Shown: one piece after another, positions 34,503 through 42,775 of the stretch
How the letters are laid out: every line of letters begins with the position of its first letter
Position numbering within the stretch: position 1 is the first letter of the stretch
Source: Hoeflea_A sp965228785
GTDB taxonomy: Bacteria; Pseudomonadota; Alphaproteobacteria; Rhizobiales; Rhizobiaceae
Reading direction: 5' to 3'
NCBI GenBank assembly: GCA_965228785.1
Contig: CBDDIF010000001.1
Span: 3,286,001 to 3,350,000, forward strand
Length of the DNA: 64,000 nucleotides
Position numbers and translations under genes: made by a program
The notes under the pieces: model-generated
Seen by the model: the letters and a program-made list of their open reading frames with translations, nothing else
What the model was told of the DNA's origin: nothing
Databases searched by the model: none

Positions 34503-35296
34503 TGGACGGCCGCACATCGCGGGCCGGCGTTCTTCGCCTATTCCAACAATTACCTCATCGACGCCGACCACGCGATCATCGTCGAATTCAAGCCGGCCGG
34601 TCAGTTCGCACCGGTGAGACACATGCCACAGGGACAATGATCGACCGCGTTCGCAAGCATTTTGATCTTTGGTCTGAGCGTCTGGTCGCGGACATGGCCT
34701 ACGGCTCCGGCGAGTTGTTGGGATTGTTGGTCCACAAGCGCGGGATCGAGCCTCATATCCCGGTCATTCATTGTCCTGCAAGCAAGCGAAGCGTCGCCGA
34801 TAGGGGATAAGTCGAAGCAGGATGATGGGACGTTCTCCCTTGAGGACTCCGCCTACGATGTCAAAGCGGATGTCTGCATCTGTCCGGCCGGCAAGGAACT
34901 GCTCCGGAGCAGGCGGATCTTTCAGACCATTCGCAATGAGCTGAAGGACACGAGCTTCATCAAATACGGGGCGGCGAAAGCCGACTGCGAGACCTGCCAA
35001 CTCAACAGCGATGCTCTCCGAAGGAAACGCCGCGGCAGGTCTTGCGATCGGAGCATGAAGGGACACACCAGTAGGCGCGGGATATCTCTAAGACCGAAGA
35101 ACAAGCGATCTCATGCAAGCTGCGGAAGAAGGTGGAGATGCTGTTTGCTCATCTCAAGAGCACCCTGAGTCTCAGACAGCTAATGCTGCGCGTCCCATGC
35201 GGCGCATACGACGAATTTCTCCTCCCAGCCTTCGCCCAGAACCTCGGAAAACTCACCAAGCTCTTTCCAATGCCTGACGTGCCCAAACCGGCGTGA
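34503..35296 (+). pseudogene. Broken IS1182-family transposase
   Basis: Pieces of an IS1182-type DDE transposase can be followed through at least three frame changes. They include WTAAHRGPAFFAYSNNYL, MIDRVRKHFDLWSERLVADM, GDKSKQDDGTFSLEDSAYD, DVCICPAGKELLRSRR, and the terminal helix LRKKVEMLFAHLKSTLSL followed by GAYDEFLLPAFAQNLGKL. The N-terminal third is missing. The fragments are still recognisable at protein level, so decay is moderately old. No terminal inverted repeats could be assigned by eye. It marks the accessory nature of this DNA. Confidence 0.8.
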
Positions 35297-35408
35297 TCGG
35301 CACCCGCTCGCCCATACATGGGGCACCTCTCCGACACTTCGTGAGACGACTTTTTCAACGGTATCGACTGAAAGTCGCAAACTGGATCGGTTCAACAACG
35401 ACTGGATT

Positions 35409-35918
35409 TTATTCGGATGCGTGAAGAAGTTCTTCCACAAATATGCTCATAAGCTGCGCCCGGCCATCGACGTCGGCCTTTGCATAAATACGGGTGCATT
35501 GCGCACGAACGGTGCTTGCCGCAGTTCCCCGCATTTTGGCGATTGATTCATTGTCAATTCCTTTGAGGACCAGTTGCGCTATCTCTCGTTCTGAAGGGGT
35601 CAGCCGCCATTCATCGAAAAACCTATCGATGAGATCTGCCATCTCTCCGCGTGCCGCACGGATGCCTAGTTCCATGGCTGCCATGCGATTGAGTAGGTCG
35701 CGCAGTTCGCACATGAGATAAATGACGCCAGCGCTTAAAGCTAGGGCAGCGACAGCCTCAAGTGCAAGGTGCCTATCATCAAGGTAATCGCCCTGATTCA
35801 TGTCAACGATCACATCACCCACAAAAAAAATGGCAGTTAATGCCTGCACTAGAATGAGAGCGGCGAGCACCATTGCCCGGCGCTCTCGTTTCAGTTCAGA
35901 GAAAGTGCTTCCTATCAT
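35409..35918 (-). CDS. Membrane-tethered LuxR-type helix-turn-helix regulator
   Basis: A 169-residue protein with two N-terminal membrane helices (MVLAALILVQALTAIFFVGDVIV and LALEAVAALALSAGVIYLMC), a coiled linker, and a C-terminal LuxR/GerE domain (WRLTPSEREIAQLVLKGIDNESIAKMRGTAASTVRAQCTRIYAKADV). Membrane-bound LuxR proteins can sense envelope or redox state. Its start overlaps the stop of the cytochrome b561-like gene (ATGA), so it is the last gene of the PepSY/b561 operon and presumably reports on that system. Target genes are unknown. Confidence 0.85.
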   Translation of the reverse strand: MIGSTFSELKRERRAMVLAALILVQALTAIFFVGDVIVDMNQGDYLDDRHLALEAVAALALSAGVIYLMCELRDLLNRMAAMELGIRAARGEMADLIDRFFDEWRLTPSEREIAQLVLKGIDNESIAKMRGTAASTVRAQCTRIYAKADVDGRAQLMSIFVEELLHASE

Positions 35919-36490
35919 TCGATTGACGTGCCCTCGGGAATGCGTTTTCGCCCATCAATCACAGCCCGGATAAGGGATATGCCCGTCCGCCAGCTATCAA
36001 ACAAAACGCCTCCGATATGTATCGCGATTGAAATCATCAGCCAGTTGAAGGCAAGCTCGTGGGCCTCTTCCACCCATTCGACACCGAAGAACCGGATTGT
36101 GCCCATCATGTAGCCTGTTACTCCCAGGATCAGCACCATCACCCAAATATTGTAAGCCATCAATGCACCCAGTGGATTGTGAGACAGGTGCAGTGTTTTG
36201 TCACCCTTAGAAAGGGCTACCAGATGGCGCAGTGCAGCGGCGGGGTTGGGCGGAAATATTGAGAACCTTGCATATCGTGGGCCAATCAGTCCCCAAATCA
36301 ATCGGACTCCAACCAGGCCAACTGCGATATACCCGATCCACTCATACAGATTGCTTTCTTCGTCTATGATCGTGCTGTTCAACAGAATACTCAAGACAAG
36401 GCCCCAATGGATGAGCCTGACGAGCGGGTCCCAAACCGTGACATAGCGGGCGCTTGAGCGCCCGCTATCAATTCTTTCGCTCACCAACAT
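35915..36490 (-). CDS. Cytochrome b561-type membrane protein
   Basis: A 191-residue di-heme b-type cytochrome domain (prokaryotic b561 / Ni-Fe hydrogenase b subunit type). Four helices carry candidate heme histidines in VRLIHWGLVLSI, LHLSHNPLGA, EEAHELAFNWLM and AIHIGGVLFDSW. Such proteins move electrons between quinol and periplasmic acceptors. It follows the PepSY protein gene by seven bases and overlaps the LuxR-type gene, a compact three-gene operon often seen with shewasin-like cytochrome c partners; none is present here. Confidence 0.87.
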   Translation of the reverse strand: MLVSERIDSGRSSARYVTVWDPLVRLIHWGLVLSILLNSTIIDEESNLYEWIGYIAVGLVGVRLIWGLIGPRYARFSIFPPNPAAALRHLVALSKGDKTLHLSHNPLGALMAYNIWVMVLILGVTGYMMGTIRFFGVEWVEEAHELAFNWLMISIAIHIGGVLFDSWRTGISLIRAVIDGRKRIPEGTSIE

Positions 36491-36497
36491 GGCCGGC

Positions 36498-36749
36498 CTA
36501 CTTCATCTCAATCTTGGTGACTATTCCGGTCGTCGTGCTGACATAGACTTCACCCATTTGGTTGCCCTTGACGAAATAGACCTCGATCTTGCCGTCCTCC
36601 ATTTCGGATTTGCGGACCTGGTAACCCAACTCTGCCAGGTTTGCTTGAACTTGTGTGATCGAAGTTCCCAGTACCGTGCCCTTGGTCAATTCAGCAGCGA
36701 GAACCGGGGTGGCCGCAGCCAGGACGGCTGCAATGATCAGAGTACGCAT
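36498..36749 (-). CDS. Small secreted PepSY-domain protein
   Basis: An 83-residue exported protein: signal peptide (MRTLIIAAVLAAATPVLA) then a single PepSY-like fold (SITQVQANLAELGYQVRKSEMEDGKIEVYFVKGNQMGEVYVSTTTGIVTKIE). PepSY modules bind or inhibit exported partners and often accompany b-type cytochromes. ATG 36749 has AAGGAGATATAACG, the best ribosome site in the neighbourhood, so it should be well expressed. First gene of the operon with b561 and the LuxR-type regulator. Confidence 0.85.
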   Translation of the reverse strand: MRTLIIAAVLAAATPVLAAELTKGTVLGTSITQVQANLAELGYQVRKSEMEDGKIEVYFVKGNQMGEVYVSTTTGIVTKIEMK

Positions 36750-37331
36750 CGTTATATCTCCTTCAGATTTCGAACGCTGACGGTCTTCCGTCTGCACAAC
36801 TGAAATGGGCGCTTGCAATTGATTTCTGTATTGCAGGCGAGCTTATATCAGGTGATTTAAGCTCGCGCTTACGGGATGAGCGCAGCACCATCGGCACAAT
36901 GTGCAATTCCTCGTTTTGTGTCTGCTGTTCGCCAATTGTTGGAGTTCTATTTCCGGTCTGGTGTTCAACAAATGAAATTCCCGAAAGGTCGCAACAAGCC
37001 CGGACCAGAAACAGGGTGAACTCCAAACACGGGATCTCCTAACGGGGCAGTCGACCAATCTAGGGGGAGAGGGTCACTGGGCGTAATATTGAAATTTCTG
37101 CTTCGTTCAGTTTGATTGATCACCACCTGTTTGAAATCGAGATGCATGATCAGATGGGTTCAGCCTCACGACTGTTGCTCGTAATTTCGATAGCACCGCG
37201 ATACGACATTTTACCTATGGGTAGCGCGGTTTCAGTTTGTCGTGATGGACCCAATTTGCTGAGACTGCATAGGATTGTGGTGTGTATGACTTGAGTCAAG
37301 AGGCGGTCTGTACCAAATGAGAATCAACCTC
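36750..37331. other. Divergent intergenic region
   Basis: About 580 bases between the PepSY gene and the CueR-like promoter of lgt. Short frames without ribosome sites; no gene recognised. Confidence 0.35.
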
Positions 37332-37362
37332 TTGACCTTACCGTAACTTGAAGCAGTAGGTT
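37332..37362 (+). promoter_or_regulatory. CueR-like promoter upstream of lgt
   Basis: TTGACC (37332-37337) and TAGGTT (37357-37362) with a 19-base spacer beginning TTAC-N7-TGAA. This is a degenerate version of the TTCC-N7-GGAA dyad seen at 62318 and 61662. The dyad is imperfect, so this is the weakest of the eight MerR-type elements. Confidence 0.45.
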
Positions 37363-37477
37363 GGAATCGAATCAGGCCCCAGAGATGTTTTCACTTCGGC
37401 TCCTAAACGACATGTTGGCTGTCGATAGAAGGTAGAACTATTACCACCGACACTCACTTCAAATCAGAATTATCGGA

Positions 37478-38416
37478 ATGCCATCTATTATGACCTCAGC
37501 CATCCCCTTTCCGGATATTGGTGCTGAACTCTTCTCAATAGAGATCGGTAATTTTACCTTTGCGCTGCGTTGGTACGCGCTGGCTTATATCGTTGGCATA
37601 TTCATCGGTTGGCGAGTCTGCTTGGCGGCTGTCACACGATCTGCACTCTGGTCGAAGGCTGGACCGCCGCTTCATCGTCAACAGATTGAGAGCCTTGTAA
37701 CTTGGATGGTAATCGGAGTGATCGTCGGTGGTCGCTTGGGTTTCGTACTGTTTTATCAACCGGCATATTACCTAAGAAATCCGTTGGAAATTCTTATGGT
37801 TTGGAATGGCGGCATGTCGTTTCATGGTGGTTTCCTGGGTGTAGTGATTGCAGGATTGCTGTTCTGTATCCGCCAAAATACGTCCGTATTAAGCACAGCA
37901 GACCTCCTTGCTCTTGCGACGCCGCCCGGGCTGATGTTGGGCCGGCTCGCCAATTTCACAAACAACGAACTCTGGGGGCGCCCGACGGATGTTCCCTGGG
38001 CAGTAATATTCCCTGGAGAGGCAGCGCAGGCTTGTTTTGGGATAGTAGGTCTTTGTGCGCGGCACCCCTCACAAATCTACGAGGCACTCCTTGAAGGGGT
38101 TCTGCTTGGAGCACTGCTTCTATATCTTGCTTGGCGCCGAGGCTGGTTGAAGATGCCAGGTGCGCTGACTGGGACGTTTCTGACCGGTTATGGGCTTGCC
38201 AGGAGCTTTGTAGAGTTCTTCCGACAGCCGGACATGCAGTTTGTGACCAGTTCAAATCCGATTGGTCACGCGGTTCACTTTACGGATTGGGGGCTGACAA
38301 TGGGGCAGGTGCTATCGGTTCCAATGATTGTGACTGGTTTGGTGCTGATTGTGTGGTCGCTAAATGGACAACGAATAACGGACAACCCGGGATCCAGTTC
38401 TAATCCGGCTGCCTAA
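37478..38416 (+). CDS. lgt: Prolipoprotein diacylglyceryl transferase
   Basis: Integral membrane enzyme of about 312 residues that transfers diacylglycerol from phosphatidylglycerol to the lipobox cysteine of prolipoproteins. Seen motifs: the Lgt signature region VGGRLGFVLFYQPAYY, MVWNGGMSFHGGFLG with the essential histidine, LANFTNNELWGRPTD, and RHPSQIYEALLEG. Start is either ATG 37478 or ATG 37490, which has GGAATG upstream. Lgt is essential and normally single copy in a core locus, so a copy in a metal island behind a CueR-like promoter is probably an extra one. It keeps its key residues. Confidence 0.92.
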   Translation: MPSIMTSAIPFPDIGAELFSIEIGNFTFALRWYALAYIVGIFIGWRVCLAAVTRSALWSKAGPPLHRQQIESLVTWMVIGVIVGGRLGFVLFYQPAYYLRNPLEILMVWNGGMSFHGGFLGVVIAGLLFCIRQNTSVLSTADLLALATPPGLMLGRLANFTNNELWGRPTDVPWAVIFPGEAAQACFGIVGLCARHPSQIYEALLEGVLLGALLLYLAWRRGWLKMPGALTGTFLTGYGLARSFVEFFRQPDMQFVTSSNPIGHAVHFTDWGLTMGQVLSVPMIVTGLVLIVWSLNGQRITDNPGSSSNPAA

Positions 38417-38677
38417 CCTTTCAACTGCCGAAACGAATAATCATGACATTCGTGCAAACAATCACGATCGTTCAGGCAGTGTCGAGTTTGACAGCATATC
38501 AAAACCTTCTCGGTCAAACCCATCGGCTGGTGGTACTACCCTGAAAAAGTGACTGTGCTGCTAAATCATCCCGATCGGGTCGGACCGATAAATGTGAGTT
38601 GCCGATTGGCGATCTGTTCTGTAACGCCGCGCTTCATGCGACGTCTATAGATCGAAAACTCAATAAAGGAGGGTTTT

Positions 38678-38848
38678 ATGGACCTGAAGACACAAACCAA
38701 ACCGGACCCCGGGGGTGACAAGATATCCTCCAGTTGTTGCGGTGGCGCAGGAAAAAAAGAGAGTGAATCTCTCGCAGTTACCCGACCCGAAGCCACGGCA
38801 CCAACCAAAAACTCAAAAGTAGATGTCTGCTGCTGCAGTCGGAACTAG
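38678..38848 (+). CDS. Small cysteine-rich protein (CC...CCC)
   Basis: A 56-residue cytoplasmic protein. It has an ideal ribosome site (AAAGGAGGG, seven bases before the ATG), a polar low-complexity body, SSSCCGGAGKKES near residue 20 and a C-terminal VDVCCCSRN. No signal peptide or membrane helix. Five cysteines in two clusters suggest a metal-binding or metal-buffering protein for soft metals such as Cu(I), Cd or Zn. I know no named family. It lies between lgt and the beta-propeller gene and may head the transcript of the latter. Confidence 0.7.
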   Translation: MDLKTQTKPDPGGDKISSSCCGGAGKKESESLAVTRPEATAPTKNSKVDVCCCSRN

Positions 38849-38972
38849 TGTGCCGAGAGGCAGAACATGATCCGACTTTCACTGTCGCCTCCGTCGGTTT
38901 TTGGGTGATCGGCGCGCGGTAGTTGATTTTTTTCATCCTGACCCTCGTGGGCGTAAACATAAGGGAATCCCA

Positions 38973-40043
38973 ATGAATAACCGTCATACGCTTTGGTTGT
39001 TGGCAACCCTTTCCACCATGACACTGACCGGTGGGCCGGCTCTTGCTCAAACGGTCTTTGTGCCTGAAGGCAGCGCGAACTCGGTTCTGATGGTGGATGT
39101 AACCACCGGCACTGCGATCAAGCGTATTGAGGGGCTTGAGGCGGTTCATGGCCTCTCTGGTGCGCCCGGCGTGCCGGTGCTGGTCGCGGGTAGCTACGCC
39201 GAAATCGACCGAGATGATGCAATGGCGGCGGAGCGGCCCGATAGCGTAAGCGTAGACGAGCATTCCGCCCACCACGCTACTTCCGCTGACAGGTCAGTTG
39301 ATCGTGCAGACAACGGATTGAGTTTATTGAGCATCCTCGATGTGAAATCCGGCGAGATCCTGCGAAGGATCGACGTACCTGGTGCGGTGCATCACACTGC
39401 CGTTTCGCCTGACGGGCGGTTCGCGGTTGCAACGCATCCCTCGACTGGTTCTATTTCTGTTGTGGATCTGACGAGCTATGAAGTGTTTTTCTCCGTGCCA
39501 ACCGGTCCAATGCCCAACTATGCCGTCTTTGGTTCGGATCCAGGTGTCGTCTATGTCTCAAACGCCGGCAACGGCACAATTAGCGAGGTTGATTTGAAGC
39601 GGGGCATCGTCCGACGTAACATGATCGCAGGCAAAACGCCCGAACACATGGCGATAAATACCGGTTCAGGCACGCTCTACGTAGCGGATGCTGAAGCGGG
39701 TCAGGTTCTCGAACTGGCGCTCAACAGTGGAGAGTTGCGTCGCAGCTTCGAAATAGGCGGAGAGATACATGGCATCGATGTAACTGAAAACGGGTCGAGA
39801 CTAATCGTAGCCGGACTAGGTGAAGACAAGTTAGCTACGATCGAGATAGCAGATGGTACAGTCAAGACCGTGCCTCTGGCTCCACAACCCTATCACGTAA
39901 CCACCGTCCCCGGCGTTGACAAAGTCCTTGTGTCGTCACGCGCTGAGCCGAAGGTCTGGATAGTCGATGCAAGCGATCTCAGCGTCGCCATCCAGTTCGA
40001 AACTCAAGGTGAGGGGCACCAGATGGTGGCGCTAAGCCCCTAG
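38973..40043 (+). CDS. Secreted YVTN/YncE-type beta-propeller protein
   Basis: Exported 356-residue protein (signal peptide with LSTMTLTGGPALAQ). Repeats typical of YVTN/cytochrome-D1-like propellers are clear: VHHTAVSPDGRFAVATHPSTG, GVVYVSNAGNGTISEVDL, GTLYVADAEAGQVLEL, IHGIDVTENGSRLIVAG. A surface insertion between blades, DEHSAHHATSADRS, is histidine-rich and could bind metal. AAGGGAATCCC precedes ATG 38973. Similar propellers act as periplasmic metal chaperones (AztD-like) or nitrite reductase-like scaffolds; no heme site is present. It is followed closely by a small membrane protein gene. Confidence 0.82.
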   Translation: MNNRHTLWLLATLSTMTLTGGPALAQTVFVPEGSANSVLMVDVTTGTAIKRIEGLEAVHGLSGAPGVPVLVAGSYAEIDRDDAMAAERPDSVSVDEHSAHHATSADRSVDRADNGLSLLSILDVKSGEILRRIDVPGAVHHTAVSPDGRFAVATHPSTGSISVVDLTSYEVFFSVPTGPMPNYAVFGSDPGVVYVSNAGNGTISEVDLKRGIVRRNMIAGKTPEHMAINTGSGTLYVADAEAGQVLELALNSGELRRSFEIGGEIHGIDVTENGSRLIVAGLGEDKLATIEIADGTVKTVPLAPQPYHVTTVPGVDKVLVSSRAEPKVWIVDASDLSVAIQFETQGEGHQMVALSP

Positions 40044-40086
40044 GCCAAATATACTGCGACCAGAGTGAATTGAGTGAAGATTGGAT

Positions 40087-40545
40087 ATGCCCAATCTGAC
40101 CCTAGCCCCGGAGCACGGCTACGCCCGTGCGCTGAAACTGACGCTTCTGTTTTCGATCCTTGGCGAGGCGGTCATTTTTCTTGTTTGGGGGCTCTACCTT
40201 TTCCCCGATGGCAGTTGGTTCAATAAGTTCATGTGGACAATCGTCTATTGTGGCTTGGGTATGGGTGGAGCGTTTGGTGCGGTTCTTGTTTTGGGGTTCT
40301 TTGGCCGGGTTGATGGTTTGCTGGCGGTTGTGCTGTCGGCACTAGTAGCCACCCTCATGTTGGGTCTTATCTGCAACATCCTTTGCCTGCGTCTCGATAT
40401 GATCTTCAATTATTTCGGAGCAAGAGGTTCCGGCGGATTGTTCCTGTCAAACGGGTTGGTCATGTCTGCTGCAGGTGGCGCCATTCTTGGTTGGCTGATT
40501 TTCACGGAACGTGGCAGGAACTACGGTCCGGATTGGCTGAAATGA
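40087..40545 (+). CDS. Hypothetical four-helix membrane protein
   Basis: A 152-residue inner-membrane protein with about four helices (LTLLFSILGEAVIFLVWGLYLF, FMWTIVYCGLGMGGAFGAVLVLGFF, GLLAVVLSALVATLMLGLICNIL, and a last one after FNYFGARGSGGLFLSN). No known motif is recognised. GAGTGAAG precedes ATG 40087. It follows the beta-propeller gene by 43 bases and is probably co-transcribed, which suggests a membrane partner for the propeller. Confidence 0.7.
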   Translation: MPNLTLAPEHGYARALKLTLLFSILGEAVIFLVWGLYLFPDGSWFNKFMWTIVYCGLGMGGAFGAVLVLGFFGRVDGLLAVVLSALVATLMLGLICNILCLRLDMIFNYFGARGSGGLFLSNGLVMSAAGGAILGWLIFTERGRNYGPDWLK

Positions 40546-40825
40546 TCCTTTGATCGACGTTGTTGGGGAAAATCCCTCATGAAAGGTACATGGCTTCCAG
40601 GGATGTGCTTTGCAGCAGGGAGCAGGAGTTAGGGGCACAACTCATTGATTGATCCAGAAGATCAGGGGTGCAGCAGTCAAATATGTGTATTTTCTCCTGA
40701 CTGTCTGAATCATTTCTTGTTCAATTGTGAATTCATTGCATTTGCGAATGACCGAACTGCGGGCTTACAGCGGGTCATTAGCTGTAGATGCTGACGAGAA
40801 GAACCCCAAAAGAGAGCCGACCCAA

Positions 40826-41446
40826 ATGAAGCAAGACAGGAAAAAGCATTGGGATGACATCTACAGTCAAAAAACCGCATCGCAGCTAAGCTGGTATCAA
40901 GATAAGCCGTCGGTTTCTCTTGAACTCGCGAAAGAGGCTGGGTTGACATCAGATTCTTCAGTTATCGACATCGGTGGCGGAGCATCGCGATTCATCGATT
41001 GCCTCATTGAACAGGGACTAAGTGACCTATCGGTGCTCGATTTGTCTCAGGTTGCACTAAGTCTTGCCCGTCAACGGCTTGGAAAGCACGGGGACAAGGT
41101 AGAGTGGATCGCATCCGACATTACAGTTTGGTCACCGGTGCGAGACTACGATCTCTGGCACGATCGTGCAGTGTTTCACTTTCTCGTCGATGCGCAGGAT
41201 CGTGGTGCGTATATTGACCGGCTTGCCCAATGTGTCCGGCCCGCCGGACACGCTGTCATCGCTACATTTGCACTTGATGGGCCGGAGACCTGCAGTGGAT
41301 TGCCTATCGTAAGATATAGTCCTCGAAGTCTGGGTGACACGCTCGGCCCGGATTTTGCGCTGCAGACGCATCGAATCAGTGTACATCGCACCCCGTCGGG
41401 TTCGCCGCAATCATTTCAGTTTAGCTTGTTTCGTAAAATGGGTTGA
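40826..41446 (+). CDS. Class I SAM-dependent methyltransferase
   Basis: Soluble 206-residue methyltransferase. The N-terminal KHWDDIYSQKTASQLSWYQDKP pattern and the SAM-binding loop VIDIGGGASRFIDCL followed by LSVLDLSQVALSLAR are typical of a family of small methyltransferases near thiopurine/tellurite-type enzymes. The motif DITVWSPVRDYDLWHDRAVFHFLVD follows. The substrate is unknown; metal or metalloid or small-thiol methylation would fit the context but is inference. The start at 40826 gives the family N-terminus; the upstream in-frame region is not conserved-looking. Confidence 0.85.
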   Translation: MKQDRKKHWDDIYSQKTASQLSWYQDKPSVSLELAKEAGLTSDSSVIDIGGGASRFIDCLIEQGLSDLSVLDLSQVALSLARQRLGKHGDKVEWIASDITVWSPVRDYDLWHDRAVFHFLVDAQDRGAYIDRLAQCVRPAGHAVIATFALDGPETCSGLPIVRYSPRSLGDTLGPDFALQTHRISVHRTPSGSPQSFQFSLFRKMG

Positions 41447-41518
41447 CCGGAAGCCCGATTTCCAGCCTATTCGGGGCGGATCGATTGTGATGCTCACGAA
41501 TCGATTTCATTTTCGACT

Positions 41519-42775
41519 TCATGAACGAACGTCGTCACTATTTCGGCACTCGATCCCGCGAAGAAACGAAACCTGACCAATCGCTGCCGCGCCGGCGAAG
41601 AGGAAGACAGGAACCGTTCCGTAGTGTGCAACGACGATTCCCCCCAATAGAGGCAATACAAATGCCGGTGCGGTCAACGTATTAAAATAGCCGCTGTATG
41701 CAGGCCGCCGGTCATCGGGTGATATTTCCATCAACAGGCCAATGACTGCTATGGTCAGGCCGTTTGCGAGCGCACCGAGTACAAAGAAAACGGCGGTGAG
41801 ACCAATAAGCGCTGTCTGAGCAGGAGGGTCTATGATCATAAGGACAATCAGGACCAGTGGTGGTGCGACTCGCAGAGCTGCGACTACAAACATGAGGCTC
41901 AATTTGCCCATCCGGTCGCCCCACCAACCCCATAGCGGGTTAAAAATCAGCGCGCCGGCAGTTTGCGCCCCAAGCAGAAGCGCTGCGTTATCAAGTCCGA
42001 CACCAAGATCTGCGGCGGCAACAATAAAAAAAGGTGCTGCGACAAGAACCGCTCCGCTGCACCATTGAGCGAAAACAAAGCGACGAAATTGGCGGTCTGT
42101 GTAAAATGTCCCAATTCCCTCCCGCAAATACGCGGAAAACTCTGACATCGGCCTGGATGCGGCCGTTCGCTCAGGCTCTCCCATTACAACAAACACGACG
42201 GACGAGACAAACATAAGAACGGCAGCCAGTCCCAAGATTGCAGCGTAAGATAGCGGCACATCTAGTGTTCGAAGAAGGCGATCGGCCGCTGCGGCTACCC
42301 CAAGCGCCAAGAGGCCGCCGCCGAGAAATCGCAATGCAAGCAACCGGCTTCGCTTTTCTGGAGGCACTGATCTTGCGACGATGTCGTTATAGGGAACGCC
42401 AACGATTCCGCTAAGTGCCGCATAAAACGCCCAGAGTGCCAAGGACACGACACCGAGCAGACCAAATGACCAGCCGGCAACTCCTCCGAGCCACAGTAGC
42501 GCTGCCAGCGCAAATATCGCTGCGGTTCTGCCAAATGCACCGAATATGTAGAATGGCATTGACGAGCCAGACTTGCCGATGAGGTATCCCACAAAAATCT
42601 GCGGCAAGAGCCACCCCAGTCGCAGGACAGTTGGCACCGCGCCCACCGCCAGCGGACTCCCCGTCAATTGCAAAATGAGGGCGGACATGACAGTCGCACT
42701 GTCAACGGCGGAGGATCCTGCCTGGAACACTGCCCCAGCGCCCGCTACGTGCCAGAATCTGCGGTGCGGTGTCAT
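41519..42775 (-). CDS. Major facilitator superfamily transporter
   Basis: A 418-residue protein with twelve likely helices. The loop between helices 2 and 3 reads GYLIGKSGSSMPFYIFG and helix 8 to 9 has FNPLWGWWGDRMGKLSLMF, the MFS motif-A-like repeats. Substrate cannot be deduced. It starts with an ATG overlapping the stop of ccdA (ATGA), which indicates coupling; the longer frame to 43105 lies inside ccdA. Together these form a two-gene operon on the minus strand. Confidence 0.85.
   Translation of the reverse strand: MTPHRRFWHVAGAGAVFQAGSSAVDSATVMSALILQLTGSPLAVGAVPTVLRLGWLLPQIFVGYLIGKSGSSMPFYIFGAFGRTAAIFALAALLWLGGVAGWSFGLLGVVSLALWAFYAALSGIVGVPYNDIVARSVPPEKRSRLLALRFLGGGLLALGVAAAADRLLRTLDVPLSYAAILGLAAVLMFVSSVVFVVMGEPERTAASRPMSEFSAYLREGIGTFYTDRQFRRFVFAQWCSGAVLVAAPFFIVAAADLGVGLDNAALLLGAQTAGALIFNPLWGWWGDRMGKLSLMFVVAALRVAPPLVLIVLMIIDPPAQTALIGLTAVFFVLGALANGLTIAVIGLLMEISPDDRRPAYSGYFNTLTAPAFVLPLLGGIVVAHYGTVPVFLFAGAAAIGQVSFLRGIECRNSDDVRS

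Noticed and set aside
38973..40043. Naming the beta-propeller AztD
   Set aside because: It is a YVTN-type repeat protein far from the Azt-like importer; the resemblance is functional analogy only.
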